The notes beneath the pieces were generated by a model. That model was not told the DNA's origin, searched no databases, and saw only the letters and a program-made list of their open reading frames with translations. Below are positions 36,030 to 45,680 of a stretch of 64,000 bases of DNA, in pieces (the stretch's first letter is position 1; each line of letters begins with the position of its first letter). A program made the position numbers and the translations under genes. This stretch comes from Trichoplusia ni (Eukaryota; Arthropoda; Insecta; Lepidoptera; Noctuidae), in contig NC_039502.1 in NCBI RefSeq assembly GCF_003590095.1, positions 2,232,001 through 2,296,000 on the forward strand, written 5' to 3'.

Positions 36030-36210
36030 GCTTGCTATGTCATGGAGTTTGTTGCACTGTTTCTTCTTCAGAACCAGAGCACTTGGGAGGTGGTACAGAG
36101 TGGGTGACATGGAGTGCTGTCTATTAAATAAAAAATATTCTAGACATTTAAGAAGTTCTACTTTATAGCCTAACTTATATAAATTGATTTTCATTAGCTA
36201 ACACAACTTT
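36030..36210 (+). repeat. LINE 3'-tail repeat fragment, second family
   Basis: GAGTTTGTTGCACTGTTTCTTCTTC, then GAGCACTTGGGAGGTGG, then GTGCTGTC and TATAGCCTAACTTATATAAATTGA. The same order recurs at 54830-54990 (GAGTTTGTTGCGCCG...TTAGTAGCCTAATTTGAATAAATGA), so both are copies of one LINE 3' end. Confidence 0.65.
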
Positions 36211-36380
36211 TTATGCCCATGACAATCAATAAATACATAAAAATATACTTGTTTCACACAAATTGCCTTTAACAACATTTTTTTTCACTTCACTTCTAGT
36301 CAAGTCTTATAAACATATTTCATGATGTAGTTTAAACCATTACAAATTAATTATGTATTAAGAAGCTTTTGTACATAATT

Positions 36381-36440
36381 GTATTTATCCCCACAACATT
36401 TGAGTTACCCGTGTAACTCAAATGTTGTGGGGATAAATAC
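36381..36440. repeat. Perfect hairpin, 28-bp arms, 4-nt loop
   Basis: Arms 36381-36408 and 36413-36440 are exact reverse complements; the loop is CCGT. The arms begin GTATTTATCCCCACAACATT. The structure lies about 110 bp downstream of the SAP30BP stop codon, probably within its 3' UTR, so the transcript could form a 60-nt stem-loop. Confidence 0.95.
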
Positions 36441-36547
36441 TGAATCAATGAGTCTTAAACCATGATAAAGTCTGCAACATATTTCAAGAGTCTATTTTCC
36501 AAGTAGCTGAATCACCAAGATCCATCAATGTTTACATTTGTTTCGAG

Positions 36548-37408
36548 TCAAAGTTTTGGCTTCTTAGGTAAAGATCCAAAAGCGGAGATAATAGTGCCCT
36601 TTGTGCCAGTAACATTACTAGTAAGTGGCTGCTGAACAAGCCCGGGCTGCTTGATATTAGGCTTGTTAGGGACATTGGGGGCAGCCTGATCCCATTTTGA
36701 CTTCCTTTTTTTTTCATCATCACTCTCAGATTTTTTAGCAACTCCCGAAATAAAGTCAATTTTCGAGAGCTTTTCCTTTTTCTCTTTCTCTCGCCTATCC
36801 ATTTCTAACTTCTGCACTCTAGATAATTCATCAAAATATGATTCCTTGCCCCATTTCAAGGGATCATAAATTTCAGGTGGATAATTAGTGTCAAGCTCAT
36901 TAATGTCACAGAACTGAATAAGTTTTTCATAAATACTTGGGTTTCTGAAGTTCTTTTTGTCTTGAATGATTTTGTTCATATCTAATCCCTCATTGAGCAT
37001 GCGACTATAATACTTGGCAATAGTTTCTTGCAACTCCTTAGGACACTTGGCGGCCGGTTCAGCAGGAATGCTGATGCCATCCTCAAACTCGTCGGGCTCG
37101 GAGCGCGGCACCGCCTCGTCTGTGTCAGTTTCCATGGACAGGCGCCGCATGTCGTCTTGCGTTTCAGGCGCAGGCGATAAAGGCTCTTCATCAGATACCA
37201 CTGTGTCGTCCACGTAAGACACTAACCTTCTCTTTGGCGTGACGGGTGCCGAAGCAGGCTTGTTTATGTCTTCTACTTTCTTGGGGCTAGTAGGTGCTGA
37301 ATGAATCTCTTTGGGTTCGTCTTTTTCTGGTGTTTGGTCTTCCATATCCTCTTCTCCCTCAGAATCTGTGTAGGTGGCCGTTAAAGATGCTAGAGCTTGA
37401 GAAGCCAT
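36548..37408 (-). CDS. SAP30BP: SAP30BP (HCNGP-like), transcription/splicing co-regulator, intronless
   Basis: A complete 286-residue single-exon gene (human SAP30BP is 308). The family acts in the nucleus, binds the SAP30 subunit of the SIN3 deacetylase complex, and has been linked to splicing of short introns. The N-terminal half is acidic and Ser/Pro-rich (EGEEDMEDQTPEKDEPKE; VDDTVVSDEEPLSP) and probably disordered. The HCNGP domain spans about residues 120-205 (CPKELQETIAKYYSRMLNEG, then NFRNPSIYEKLIQFCDINEL and YPPEIYDPLKWGKESYFDEL). A Lys/Glu-rich helix and a basic C-terminus follow. The start is the first ATG (37408). It is head-to-head with TRAPPC11, 948 bp apart. Confidence 0.93.
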   Translation of the reverse strand: MASQALASLTATYTDSEGEEDMEDQTPEKDEPKEIHSAPTSPKKVEDINKPASAPVTPKRRLVSYVDDTVVSDEEPLSPAPETQDDMRRLSMETDTDEAVPRSEPDEFEDGISIPAEPAAKCPKELQETIAKYYSRMLNEGLDMNKIIQDKKNFRNPSIYEKLIQFCDINELDTNYPPEIYDPLKWGKESYFDELSRVQKLEMDRREKEKKEKLSKIDFISGVAKKSESDDEKKRKSKWDQAAPNVPNKPNIKQPGLVQQPLTSNVTGTKGTIISAFGSLPKKPKL

Positions 37409-38356
37409 TTTATACCGTGTATTTTAAACAATGCCTTTAGAACCTGCTTGAAAACTTATCTGCTTGCTTTTGTATTTCAGAGATATGTCAGTTTACTTCC
37501 ATCATAAATTGTTTGACGTTAAGCCTACAGTTCAACAATACCAATAGATTTAAGCCGTTCCCAACGCCTTTTTTTGCTTTTGTTATAAATATTATTTACC
37601 TATTTCATATTAAAACATAGAACCTTACAATTAAATTAATATTTCCCTCTATTCTCAATCGATGTCGAGAAAAAGTATGTAAAAAAATAATGCATATTAT
37701 GTATTTCATTATTTTTATTTTGTGTATGACATGTGCATGTCTCGTAGCATAAATTTTTGAGAAAACTAAACTAAATTGATCAACAAATAGTGATGTTATT
37801 TATTTAATTATCATGTTTATGACATCACTATTTCCTCGATTGTACACATAAACAAATACTTGTAAGAAAAACTCTACTTTGTCAGCACATACACGAACAC
37901 ATGAAGGAAATTCTTTATCTGTTTCATAATTAAAATTATATTGTTTTGGAAATAAAATTATTATTACGATACAGAAAGAGAAAGCTTATTACCTAAGTAC
38001 TACTAATAATATTCAGTTGAAAGTAATGTAAATTGTAGAGTGCACGGGTGTTCCTTGTCCTTTATGCGGTGGAAAAGCGGAATAAAATAATACCTGGTGG
38101 CTGGGTCTTTTTGATACTTCTTATTCATCGTTATTTATTCAATAGACGTACCTATTCAAGAATACGAACCGTATGTCATTCTGTCAATTTATTTTGACGT
38201 TTCACTGGCGATTGGCAATTTTACCAAATGATGGGGGAGTTGCGTTGGAGCTTGTGAAAATAATAAATTAACATACGCAAATACCGTAAAATATAAAATG
38301 AAATAGTGACCTTGGTTCTCTGTAGCGTGAAGAGCGAAAGCCTGATAACTTCGACA
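37409..38356. promoter_or_regulatory. Divergent intergenic region SAP30BP / TRAPPC11
   Basis: 948 bp between divergent start codons, AT-rich, with no coding frame. It may hold one shared or two separate promoters; no motif was identified that decides this. Confidence 0.35.
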
Positions 38357-41300
38357 ATGGCGACGCAGCCAAACGACTATACGGAGTTTCCGCCCGAGAT
38401 AATTTTGAAGCCTCTCGCACTGATTGGACTGTCGGGGCTCGATGCAGTCAATAATGCAGTTCATAAGGAAATATGGGATGCATTCTCTAATAATCGTCGC
38501 GCCGATCGGACGCCAGTGCGTTTCAAATTACTCAACAATACGTTCGAATTTCCAGTAGTTAAGCCCAAACGGAATTCATATGAGTGGTACATTCCAAAAG
38601 GGGTGCTGAAGAAGAATTGGATTCACAAGCGAGTTTCGCTCATTCCTGCAGTCGTTGTTATATTTTATGATATGGATTGGAATGACCCACAATGGAACGA
38701 AAAGATAATAGAGTGCGCGTCAAAAGTGCAATCTATTCGCGCTGCTGTAGAGGGCCATTCGACGCGGGTTGCCGTCGTCGTCATCCAGAGCCGTCTGTCG
38801 CCGCCGCCTTCAGAATACATGCTCGGAGCCGAGCGGGCGCAGGCTCTGTGTGCAGCCTGCGAAATACAATCCAAGTCACTATTTGTTCTACCCCACAGTG
38901 ATCACCTAATGGGTTACATTATTCGCCTGGAAAATGCTTTCTATGATATAGCCCAAAACTATTACCATCATGAAACAAAAAATATAAAACAGCACAGAGA
39001 TCATCTCAATAAAACTACTCACCAGTATTTATTTGTGAGGCATCAATTTAAGCTAGGATATCTCAATGAGTTAAAGCAAGACTTGAGCACTGCACACAAG
39101 CATTACATGCATGCATACAACAATATTTTGGAGACAAGGATTGTGGACACAAATACACATGAGGTAAGGACTGTGGCTGGGTACATCAACTATAAGTTAT
39201 GTAAACTATTGTTTGCTCTCAATTTGCCAAGAGATGCCATAGCCCAACTCAAATCACACATTGAAAGATATAAAAACAGAGTTGGGTCAACAGAGTTGTT
39301 GTTTGAACACTATGCATGGATTGCTAGGCAATACAGTGCCTTTGGAGAATTATTTGATGAAGCAATACATGCAGGACTGCCGGCTATACAGTCACAGCAC
39401 CCTGGCTTCTATTACCAACATGCAGCACAATTCACTGTCAAGAGAAGGCAAGCCATGAGGTCTGTGTGTAGTGAAGCTATGCAATATCCTCCACCCCCTG
39501 ATCCGCTGGAAGGCATTGTCGAATTTTATGGTCAGCGCCCTTGGAGGCCTGGACGACTCAGTGCTGATCCCCATGACCCACAGAAGGAACAAGCCGCTAT
39601 ATTGGCTCTGCAATATAATGAAAGAATTTTTAATCACTCAGCTATGATCATCAGCTTCCTTGGTTGTGCCATCTCTCAGTTCAAAACATTCCACTCTCCA
39701 CGAATGAGGAAGCAACTTGTCGTGGAAATGGCCAATGAATACTTTTACTCAGCTGACTATGGCAAAGCGCTCACATTATTAACACATATGCTATGGGATT
39801 ATAGAAGAGAAAAATGGTGGTTTTTGGCTTCACATGTCTTAAATAGAGCATTGCAGTGTGCCTATTTGTCAGGTAAGATACAAGACTACCTACAACTGTC
39901 TATAGAGGCACTGTCCAAACACATACAAGTGCCAAACAATGATAAGGATAGAATATTTAGAAACATTATCTCTGTTCTCAATTTAAATATACCTGCTGCA
40001 GAACCAGACTTACCTGCTTCCTCTCAACAGAGAGCTTTGGAGCTGTGGCAATCAGCTATTGAGAAAGAACCTCTTATTGTTCCGGTAGACATGGCTAACA
40101 TTTCCAGCTTTTTAGAAGTAAAGCCAAAATTTAAACAACAGAGATACAGAATGGATGAAGTCATAGAATTAGAATTGTATGTCCGACTCCTGTATACCAC
40201 AGTCCTTGAAGCAAGGAATGCCTTTGTAGCCATATCTAGTCATACAGAAACTATAGAAATACCAATCACAGATGAAGGCAACACTACTATATCTTTGCAA
40301 GGGGGCAAAGTTAAGAGATTCTTATGTCAATTTAAGCCAAATCCTCATGACAGTGGTTCAGATCTGCACATTAAAAACATATCTTTTGTAATGGACACTG
40401 ATAAAAAACGAAAAATCGTCATGAATTTTAAAATAGAGGGCAGTAAAGTAACAGATACTACTATTCATCCTGAACTACTACACTTCATAAGAAGCCCTAA
40501 AGCAGACTATGAATTCGACAGTATTGTACCCTTGACAGTGGCTTCAATCATTTCACGAGAGTGTAAGTTATCATTATTGGTGACCAACTCTAGTCCTGCA
40601 CTTCAAGGAGAATGGTTCCCATCCACTTTCAGTTTGACAAATAATGAAGGCACCTGTGTCTATGATGTTAAAATAACATTGTCTTTGTTAAGTTCCCCAG
40701 ATAATCCAAACCCTGATTCTGTCACAGAATTAAGCCTACAAGAGGGAGAAACACAAGGACAACCTCTCAAAATACAAGTCGGGCTTATAAACACCAGTGC
40801 TAGCTACTCAAATACATTTTATTTAAAGACCAACAGGACTGCAACCACAACTATTCAATTAAAAGTATCGTACATAATTGATCTTCCTGAAATATCCAAA
40901 TTGGAATGTACTAAAGAGTTTACTACAAAAATTACAGTTATCAAACCATTTGAGGTGACTACTAATTTCGTTGCTATGAATTTCAAGACTATTTCGAAGT
41001 GTTTTGTGGATGATCCCTTCATTGTTATGCCACAAATAAAAATATTAAGTCCCTGGGACTTACTGATAGTGGATACTGAGCTTGAGGTTGTGGAATGCTT
41101 TAGAAATAGTGATGTTGTGAAGCCATCCTCATGTATTAGTAATTTAGAAGTTGCTGAACAAAACATAGCTTCTGATGCTGTATGTATACAAGCTAAGTAC
41201 AAACCTAAAGATAACCCTACTAGAGTTGGGCTATATAACATAACGTGGCGGCGCAAAACGAGCACGAGCCACTGTGTGATGAGCAGCACGGCCTTGTCAG

Positions 41301-41668
41301 GCCTGCCTATAGATGACTGTCCCATAGCCATACAAGTCAATTATCCACAAGTGGTAGAATTACTGACATCAGTCCCATTGAAATGTACTTTGCTGGGAAA
41401 ATTAAGCACTCCTATCAGGCTAAGCCTTACAGTTGAGGGCACAGACGCGTACATGTTCTCAGGATATAAAAAAATATCTGTAACTGTACCTCCTAAAGGA
41501 AAAGTAGAGTTATGCTACAACATCCATCCTCTAGTCGCCGGCAACACCACACCTCCCAGGTTAAAAGCTACCATCATTGGTGATGCAGCAAGTCAAGGAG
41601 TAGTGAGTGAAATGTTTGATAAAATCTTTCCACAGAATATATTTGTTATGCCTAAGTACAATAAATGA
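38357..41668 (+). CDS. TRAPPC11: TRAPPC11 (foie gras/gryzun), trafficking complex subunit, single exon
   Basis: An uninterrupted 1103-residue gene for the TRAPP III subunit that works in ER-to-Golgi transport, autophagy and glycosylation. The start ATG at 38357 (MATQPNDYTEFPPE) matches the family N-terminus; the open frame extends 17 codons upstream without an ATG. The N-terminal region has ALIGLSGLDAVN and VVVIFYDMDWNDPQW. The foie gras domain lies roughly at residues 245-520 (YLFVRHQFKLGYLNELK earlier, VAGYINYKLCKLLFALNLPR, LFEHYAWIARQYSAFGELFD, VEMANEYFYSADYGKALTLL). The C-terminal gryzun-type beta region follows (about 900-1090). Vertebrate TRAPPC11 has many introns, so a one-exon gene implies intron loss or an old retrocopy in this lineage. 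No frame damage is present. A weak signal (ATTAAA, 41768) follows the stop. It is tail-to-tail with PSMB1. Confidence 0.95.
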   Translation: MATQPNDYTEFPPEIILKPLALIGLSGLDAVNNAVHKEIWDAFSNNRRADRTPVRFKLLNNTFEFPVVKPKRNSYEWYIPKGVLKKNWIHKRVSLIPAVVVIFYDMDWNDPQWNEKIIECASKVQSIRAAVEGHSTRVAVVVIQSRLSPPPSEYMLGAERAQALCAACEIQSKSLFVLPHSDHLMGYIIRLENAFYDIAQNYYHHETKNIKQHRDHLNKTTHQYLFVRHQFKLGYLNELKQDLSTAHKHYMHAYNNILETRIVDTNTHEVRTVAGYINYKLCKLLFALNLPRDAIAQLKSHIERYKNRVGSTELLFEHYAWIARQYSAFGELFDEAIHAGLPAIQSQHPGFYYQHAAQFTVKRRQAMRSVCSEAMQYPPPPDPLEGIVEFYGQRPWRPGRLSADPHDPQKEQAAILALQYNERIFNHSAMIISFLGCAISQFKTFHSPRMRKQLVVEMANEYFYSADYGKALTLLTHMLWDYRREKWWFLASHVLNRALQCAYLSGKIQDYLQLSIEALSKHIQVPNNDKDRIFRNIISVLNLNIPAAEPDLPASSQQRALELWQSAIEKEPLIVPVDMANISSFLEVKPKFKQQRYRMDEVIELELYVRLLYTTVLEARNAFVAISSHTETIEIPITDEGNTTISLQGGKVKRFLCQFKPNPHDSGSDLHIKNISFVMDTDKKRKIVMNFKIEGSKVTDTTIHPELLHFIRSPKADYEFDSIVPLTVASIISRECKLSLLVTNSSPALQGEWFPSTFSLTNNEGTCVYDVKITLSLLSSPDNPNPDSVTELSLQEGETQGQPLKIQVGLINTSASYSNTFYLKTNRTATTTIQLKVSYIIDLPEISKLECTKEFTTKITVIKPFEVTTNFVAMNFKTISKCFVDDPFIVMPQIKILSPWDLLIVDTELEVVECFRNSDVVKPSSCISNLEVAEQNIASDAVCIQAKYKPKDNPTRVGLYNITWRRKTSTSHCVMSSTALSGLPIDDCPIAIQVNYPQVVELLTSVPLKCTLLGKLSTPIRLSLTVEGTDAYMFSGYKKISVTVPPKGKVELCYNIHPLVAGNTTPPRLKATIIGDAASQGVVSEMFDKIFPQNIFVMPKYNK

Positions 41669-42112
41669 AAGTATGCTATGTTAATTTCTTAATTTTAATA
41701 TACTGTAAATAGTATTGAACAAATTGTATAAGTTATATTGTAGTTACCTTGTAATTATTTTTAAATAATTAAACTCAGTTACTTGTTAAAGTGTTATTTA
41801 TTTCCCTGAGATTAAATCAAATAAGTCCGACATCTATCAAGCTGCATAAAAATTGATTACTAGACAACTTGTTTGATGTCCACAACCCCTCCCAACCCAT
41901 ACATAAGGTAACTCATTGGATACAGTTGTATTGACAAACGTAAATGAGAGATCAAGCCAACAGATTTCTAAAAACTGAGAGTTTTTTCTATCAGTATTCC
42001 TCACTCATTCCTGGTGCCCTCCATCACCAAGTTTGATATATGTGAAGTTAGGGTAAGTATAATATGATAATAAATAAATGAACAAATATAGGAAAAAGTA
42101 TTTATTACAAAT
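41669..42112. other. Convergent 3' region between TRAPPC11 and PSMB1
   Basis: 444 bp of AT-rich sequence holding both 3' ends. ATTAAA at 41768-41773 could serve TRAPPC11. The PSMB1 signal is almost at its stop codon. Nothing else was seen. Confidence 0.5.
42101..42106 (-). terminator. Poly(A) signal for PSMB1
   Basis: TTTATT on the plus strand is AATAAA on the minus strand, only seven bases past the PSMB1 stop. This would give a very short 3' UTR; other signals further left may be used. Confidence 0.5.
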
Positions 42113-42811
42113 TTAATCTTTACGCAACTCAAACTTCTCCTCATGTGTACCAGCAGCAGTAATGACCAGTATATAGATACAGTCACCAGTGTATATATCA
42201 CGTTCAGCGGCACTGATGAACACATCCTTGAGTAGAGCCAGAGCTTTCTCTTTGGGTATGGGAGCTTCAGTAACATTCTGCATATTCTTCAGGCCTATTT
42301 GGTTATCAAGCAGAGGCTGCAGTTGGGCGCCTGCGGAGCCGCCGGCCCGGTAGTTAGAACGTTCACAATGCCCAATAGGATCGTAGCTGTAGACGCAACC
42401 TTTTCCATCTGCATCTAACCCAGCCAGGACGTTTGACACGTAATATGGGAAGAATCGCTTATAATACAGCATAGTGGACAGCATCTGAGCCACGGCAGGA
42501 GTAGACATGGATTTGTTATGCTCGTGCTCATACATCTGCATTCTGGCTTGCAACAAGCGAGTCAGTGTAAGCGTGTCACACCAGCATCCTGTCGCTCCCA
42601 AGACAGTTTTATCTGACAATTTGAACAGTTTCTTCTGTTCTCTAGTGTAGATGGAGAAGCCAGTACTAAGACGGGTGTCAGCACCAATCACAGCGTAATC
42701 CTCACCGGCGATAGCAACGATGCTTCCTCCATTATCAGCGTAGGGTTCGAAACGGACTTGCTTAGCACCGGGTACCGCATATTCAGGAAAATTTTCATTT
42801 ACACTAAGCAT
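42113..42811 (-). CDS. PSMB1: Proteasome subunit beta type-1 (beta-6), intronless
   Basis: A complete 232-residue single-exon gene for the non-catalytic beta-6 subunit of the 20S core proteasome (Drosophila Prosbeta6). The propeptide region is MLSVNENFPEYAVPGAKQ. The mature chain starts near FEPYADNGGSIVAIAGEDYA, followed by GADTRLSTGFSIYTREQKKL and GATGCWCDTLTLTRLLQ. The C-terminal half has YYKRFFPYYVSNVLAGLDAD, YDPIGHCERSNYRAGG and ERDIYTGDCIYILVIT. No catalytic threonine follows the propeptide, as expected for beta-6. Length is normal. The start is the only plausible ATG. It is head-to-head with DAD1, with a Harbinger-derived element between them. Confidence 0.96.
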   Translation of the reverse strand: MLSVNENFPEYAVPGAKQVRFEPYADNGGSIVAIAGEDYAVIGADTRLSTGFSIYTREQKKLFKLSDKTVLGATGCWCDTLTLTRLLQARMQMYEHEHNKSMSTPAVAQMLSTMLYYKRFFPYYVSNVLAGLDADGKGCVYSYDPIGHCERSNYRAGGSAGAQLQPLLDNQIGLKNMQNVTEAPIPKEKALALLKDVFISAAERDIYTGDCIYILVITAAGTHEEKFELRKD

Positions 42812-43376
42812 TTTGAATTATAATAATAAATAACTCGCTCGTCCTAACAATTCGGCGTTACGAATGACATGCAAAATTCACACACAATGAATTGTCAGAA
42901 TTGTGAATTGCTAATTGAATTTGAATGTTGTTTTAGAATTACATGAAATATCCTATCTCACTCAAAGGCGAATAGATAGAAAGAGAAAGCACTCACAAAG
43001 ACGCTTAAAATTAGGCTAAGCGTTTACTGGAACTTCAGTAACAAAAGTAGGACTTGTTACAGTCACTGCGTTCGGATACCTGCGAGTTGCGACTAAAACC
43101 GAAATATTGTTCCATTTTGAATTATTGTGTTCTGGGTGTTGAGGTAAAAATAATATCTCATGTTCGTTATATATAGCAAAAGAAATAATATTCAAAAGAT
43201 ATGCAATCTACAAGACAATGTGTTTTTATCATCGACATGTCAAAAAATGTTTTTGGAACGTCTCTGTACTGATATGCCCTTATGAATCTTGTAGATCTAA
43301 TTTCTTTGGCTTGAATTTAAATATCCTAGGTCAGGATACATATATATCCTGATTTAGATCACTAATACACGACCTA

Positions 43377-44144
43377 TGCCCGGTTTATATTATTCCAGTC
43401 CAGTGCTGGACTGGATCTGTTACGTTTACATTATTCCAGTTGTTTAGGAGCCGTTGAAGTGTGAACACTACAGTGACAATGATTTCAAGAAGAGATCAGT
43501 TTCGAAAATGTTTTAACCGTGCTCAATCACTCTTGCTACAAGAATTTATTAATGAGGTTGATAAGGGACAAAAAAAAAGGAACGGATTTCGGTGAGAAAT
43601 TGGATCAGCGAAACGATCGAAAAGGAGGGTCAGTAATGCTTTTGCACCAACTGAAGGTAGAAGATCCCATTGAATATAGACTGGCACTGAGAATGACAGC
43701 AGAAAACTATTTTCGTCGCAATAAAAGATTAGATTAGAAGATTAGAATATTCTTTATTGTACACCATGGAATTACAGCAGTGATTCTTTAAAAAGGTCCG
43801 CAAAAACAACCAATGTGTGTACTTCGTCAACACTGGAATGGCACTGGATTGGCCGTCTACATTATTCCAGTTGCACTGGATTGATCGCACTGGAAATTAG
43901 ACCGCGAATTCAGTTACTGGACTGGAATGCTTACTGGATTCAGTTCATTCCAGTGCTGGTTTATTCATTTATTTATTTATTTATTTGGTATACCAACAGC
44001 ATAACATACATTTTTAACAAATTAGAAATTTAGTAACATCGTGTCTCGTATGCATGCCTATTATAGGTACACACAGCTATATGTACATACATAGGTAAGC
44101 AATCCAGTACTGGACTGGATCGCTGGAATAATGTAAACCGGGCA
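43377..44144 (+). mobile_element. PIF/Harbinger-derived element with ACTGG/CCAGT-rich ends
   Basis: Inverted termini start TGCCCGGTTTA[T/C]ATTATTCCAG and continue with shared GATCCAGTCCAGT-type sequence in slightly rearranged order. Both ends are flanked by TA; the exact duplication is not resolved. The interior keeps a piece of transposase (43519-43737) and a LINE tail (about 43960-44035, TTTATTTATT run and GGTATACCAACAGCATAACATAC). Around 16 copies of ACTGG or CCAGT lie near both ends. Confidence 0.75.
43519..43737 (+). pseudogene. Harbinger transposase N-terminal relic
   Basis: The frame reads KLDQRNDRKGGSVMLLHQL followed by KVEDPIEYRLALRMTAENYF, matching the conserved N-terminal block of Harbinger transposases (about 'W...R...G....L..EL..EDP..YR..LRM....F'). 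The frame stops shortly afterwards and no DDE residues follow, so it is a fragment. The element would need a transposase from elsewhere. Confidence 0.6.
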
Positions 44145-44373
44145 TAATACAGACGTCTGTACCAGTGATCTATGGTTTTTAGACTTGTGCATTGTGTAAA
44201 TGTCACTTTTTAGTCTGTATTATAGTCTCTACCCAACAGATGAGATCCAATCGGATGTCAGGACGTGTAGTCTACCTGTCTATAAACTGTCAACAGCCAA
44301 ACGTCAACTATTTCCTGAAACAGATCAGAGTCATACATCCATTATACAAGCTACAACGATTTAATAATACAAA

Positions 44374-45205
44374 ATGACCTCCTTAACGTCCGTAATTCCG
44401 AAACTGTATCAGGAATATTCAACTAAAACACCTAAAAAGTTGAAAATAATCGACGCGTATCTATTTTATATATTTTTGACCGCTGTGATACAGTTTGTGT
44501 ATTGCTGCCTTGTCGGCACTTTTCCGTTCAATTCTTTTCTGAGCGGGTTTATTTCAACAGTCAGTTCTTTCGTTCTTGGAGGTAAGTGAATGAGTTGAGG
44601 AACGTATTGCTTCAGAAATCACTATTGAATTTCGTAAACCAATTTGTATAAACAATATAACCCCTAACAGTCGTAAGTAGGTAGTACTAATATTTTAATA
44701 GTCAGTTGTTCATCAATTAGGGCAGGATGAGGGAAGATGGAGTATTCGCTTATGGGCTCTATGAGACGCATAATTAAAAATGGAAGAATATTTTTTTGTA
44801 TGTTAGATTTTTCGTTCCCGTAGTCATAAGGGCACGGGACATATCTGGTTTTACTTTAATTGATTTTTTTAGTTAACATCTAGAGCAGTAGTTTTACCCC
44901 CATAGTTTGGACATGAGTAACCAATAATGAGTTACACAGATCTGAGTAAAGTAGGTAGGTAAAGTAATTTGGAATGAACCATTGTAATTGGCAATAATAC
45001 CTACCTATGCAATCTTGTTGGATTAGGAATACAATCATGCCAGATATTTATATTGAGAGTATTTCTGTTTTCAGTTTGTCTTCGCTTGCAAGTGAATCCA
45101 GAGAACAAGAATGAATTCCAGGGTCTAAGTGCAGAGCGTGGTTTCGCAGATTTCATATTTGCTCATCTTGTATTGCATATTGTTGTTATCAATTTTATAG
45201 GATAA
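44374..45205 (+). CDS. DAD1: DAD1, oligosaccharyltransferase subunit (defender against cell death 1)
   Basis: Two exons (44374-44581 and 45075-45205) with a GT-AG intron in phase 1 give 112 residues, the usual DAD1 length. DAD1 is a small ER membrane subunit of the oligosaccharyltransferase complex, needed for N-glycosylation and for preventing apoptosis. Exon 1 encodes LYQEYSTKTPKKLKIIDAYL and the first two membrane segments (FLTAVIQFVYCCLVG; FLSGFISTVSSFVLG). Exon 2 encodes VCLRLQVNPENKNEFQGLS, ERGFADFIFAHLVLHIVV and the end NFIG. The start is the first ATG, in good context (aaaATGACC). The intron holds nothing recognisable. A poly(A) signal lies at 45375. Confidence 0.97.
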
Positions 45206-45374
45206 TAATATTCTGTGGATTACACTACTAATGGATAGGAAACCTTAATTATAATGTGTTAAGTATCATTGCCCTAACCAATAAGAAAGTAAGCAAAAAA
45301 AATATAAAATGTTTAACAATATGTTTCTTATGAGAGGGATAGGGTGCGGTTATATGCCAATTTTGTAATTCCAA

Positions 45375-45380
45375 AATAAA
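45375..45380 (+). terminator. Poly(A) signal for DAD1
   Basis: AATAAA 170 bp after the DAD1 stop, followed by a T-rich and GT-containing stretch. Confidence 0.65.
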
Positions 45381-45410
45381 AACATGTAATACCTATAAAA
45401 TGTGTTCACA

Positions 45411-45680
45411 TTATTTTACTTTACTTCTACTTCCACTTGCCCCTGGCTTTTCCTCCAGGCTGAACAGAGATGTCTTATTATTGCCTACTCTGAAATAGGC
45501 CTCATTAGACAAATGATCTTTCTTCGAAGTCAAACTTTCAATCTTCGTCGCGAAAAGTGTGGAAATGCGATCCCTTGCGAGTAGGTCAGTTGTTGATCTT
45601 TTTTTAGCCCACTGCATAACTCTCAATAGTTTCCTTAGTCCTAGATGTTCTAGGACGACCTTTTGCTTGTGGTTAAAACA
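45411..45680 (-). pseudogene. Unidentified minus-strand frame, possibly a transposase helix-turn-helix relic
   Basis: From about 45680 downward one frame reads KGRPRTSRTKETIESYA, typical in style of transposase DNA-binding linkers. A second frame from 45626 (MQWAKKRSTTDLLARDRIST...) stays open to a stop at 45411. Both look protein-like, but neither matches a family I can name, and the overlap suggests a frameshift. It lies just past the DAD1 3' end. Confidence 0.2.

Larger units (their letters stand above)
33843..36547. other. Intergenic region between CYHR1 and SAP30BP
   Basis: AT-rich, with no coding frame recognised. It should hold the CYHR1 promoter just right of 33842 and the SAP30BP 3' UTR just left of 36548. 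Two LINE-tail repeats (about 35330-35575 and 36030-36210) and a perfect hairpin (36381-36440) lie in it. Confidence 0.5.

Noticed and set aside
38306..38356. 17-codon N-terminal extension of TRAPPC11
   Set aside because: It begins at GTG, has no ATG and does not look like the family; the ATG at 38357 fits.
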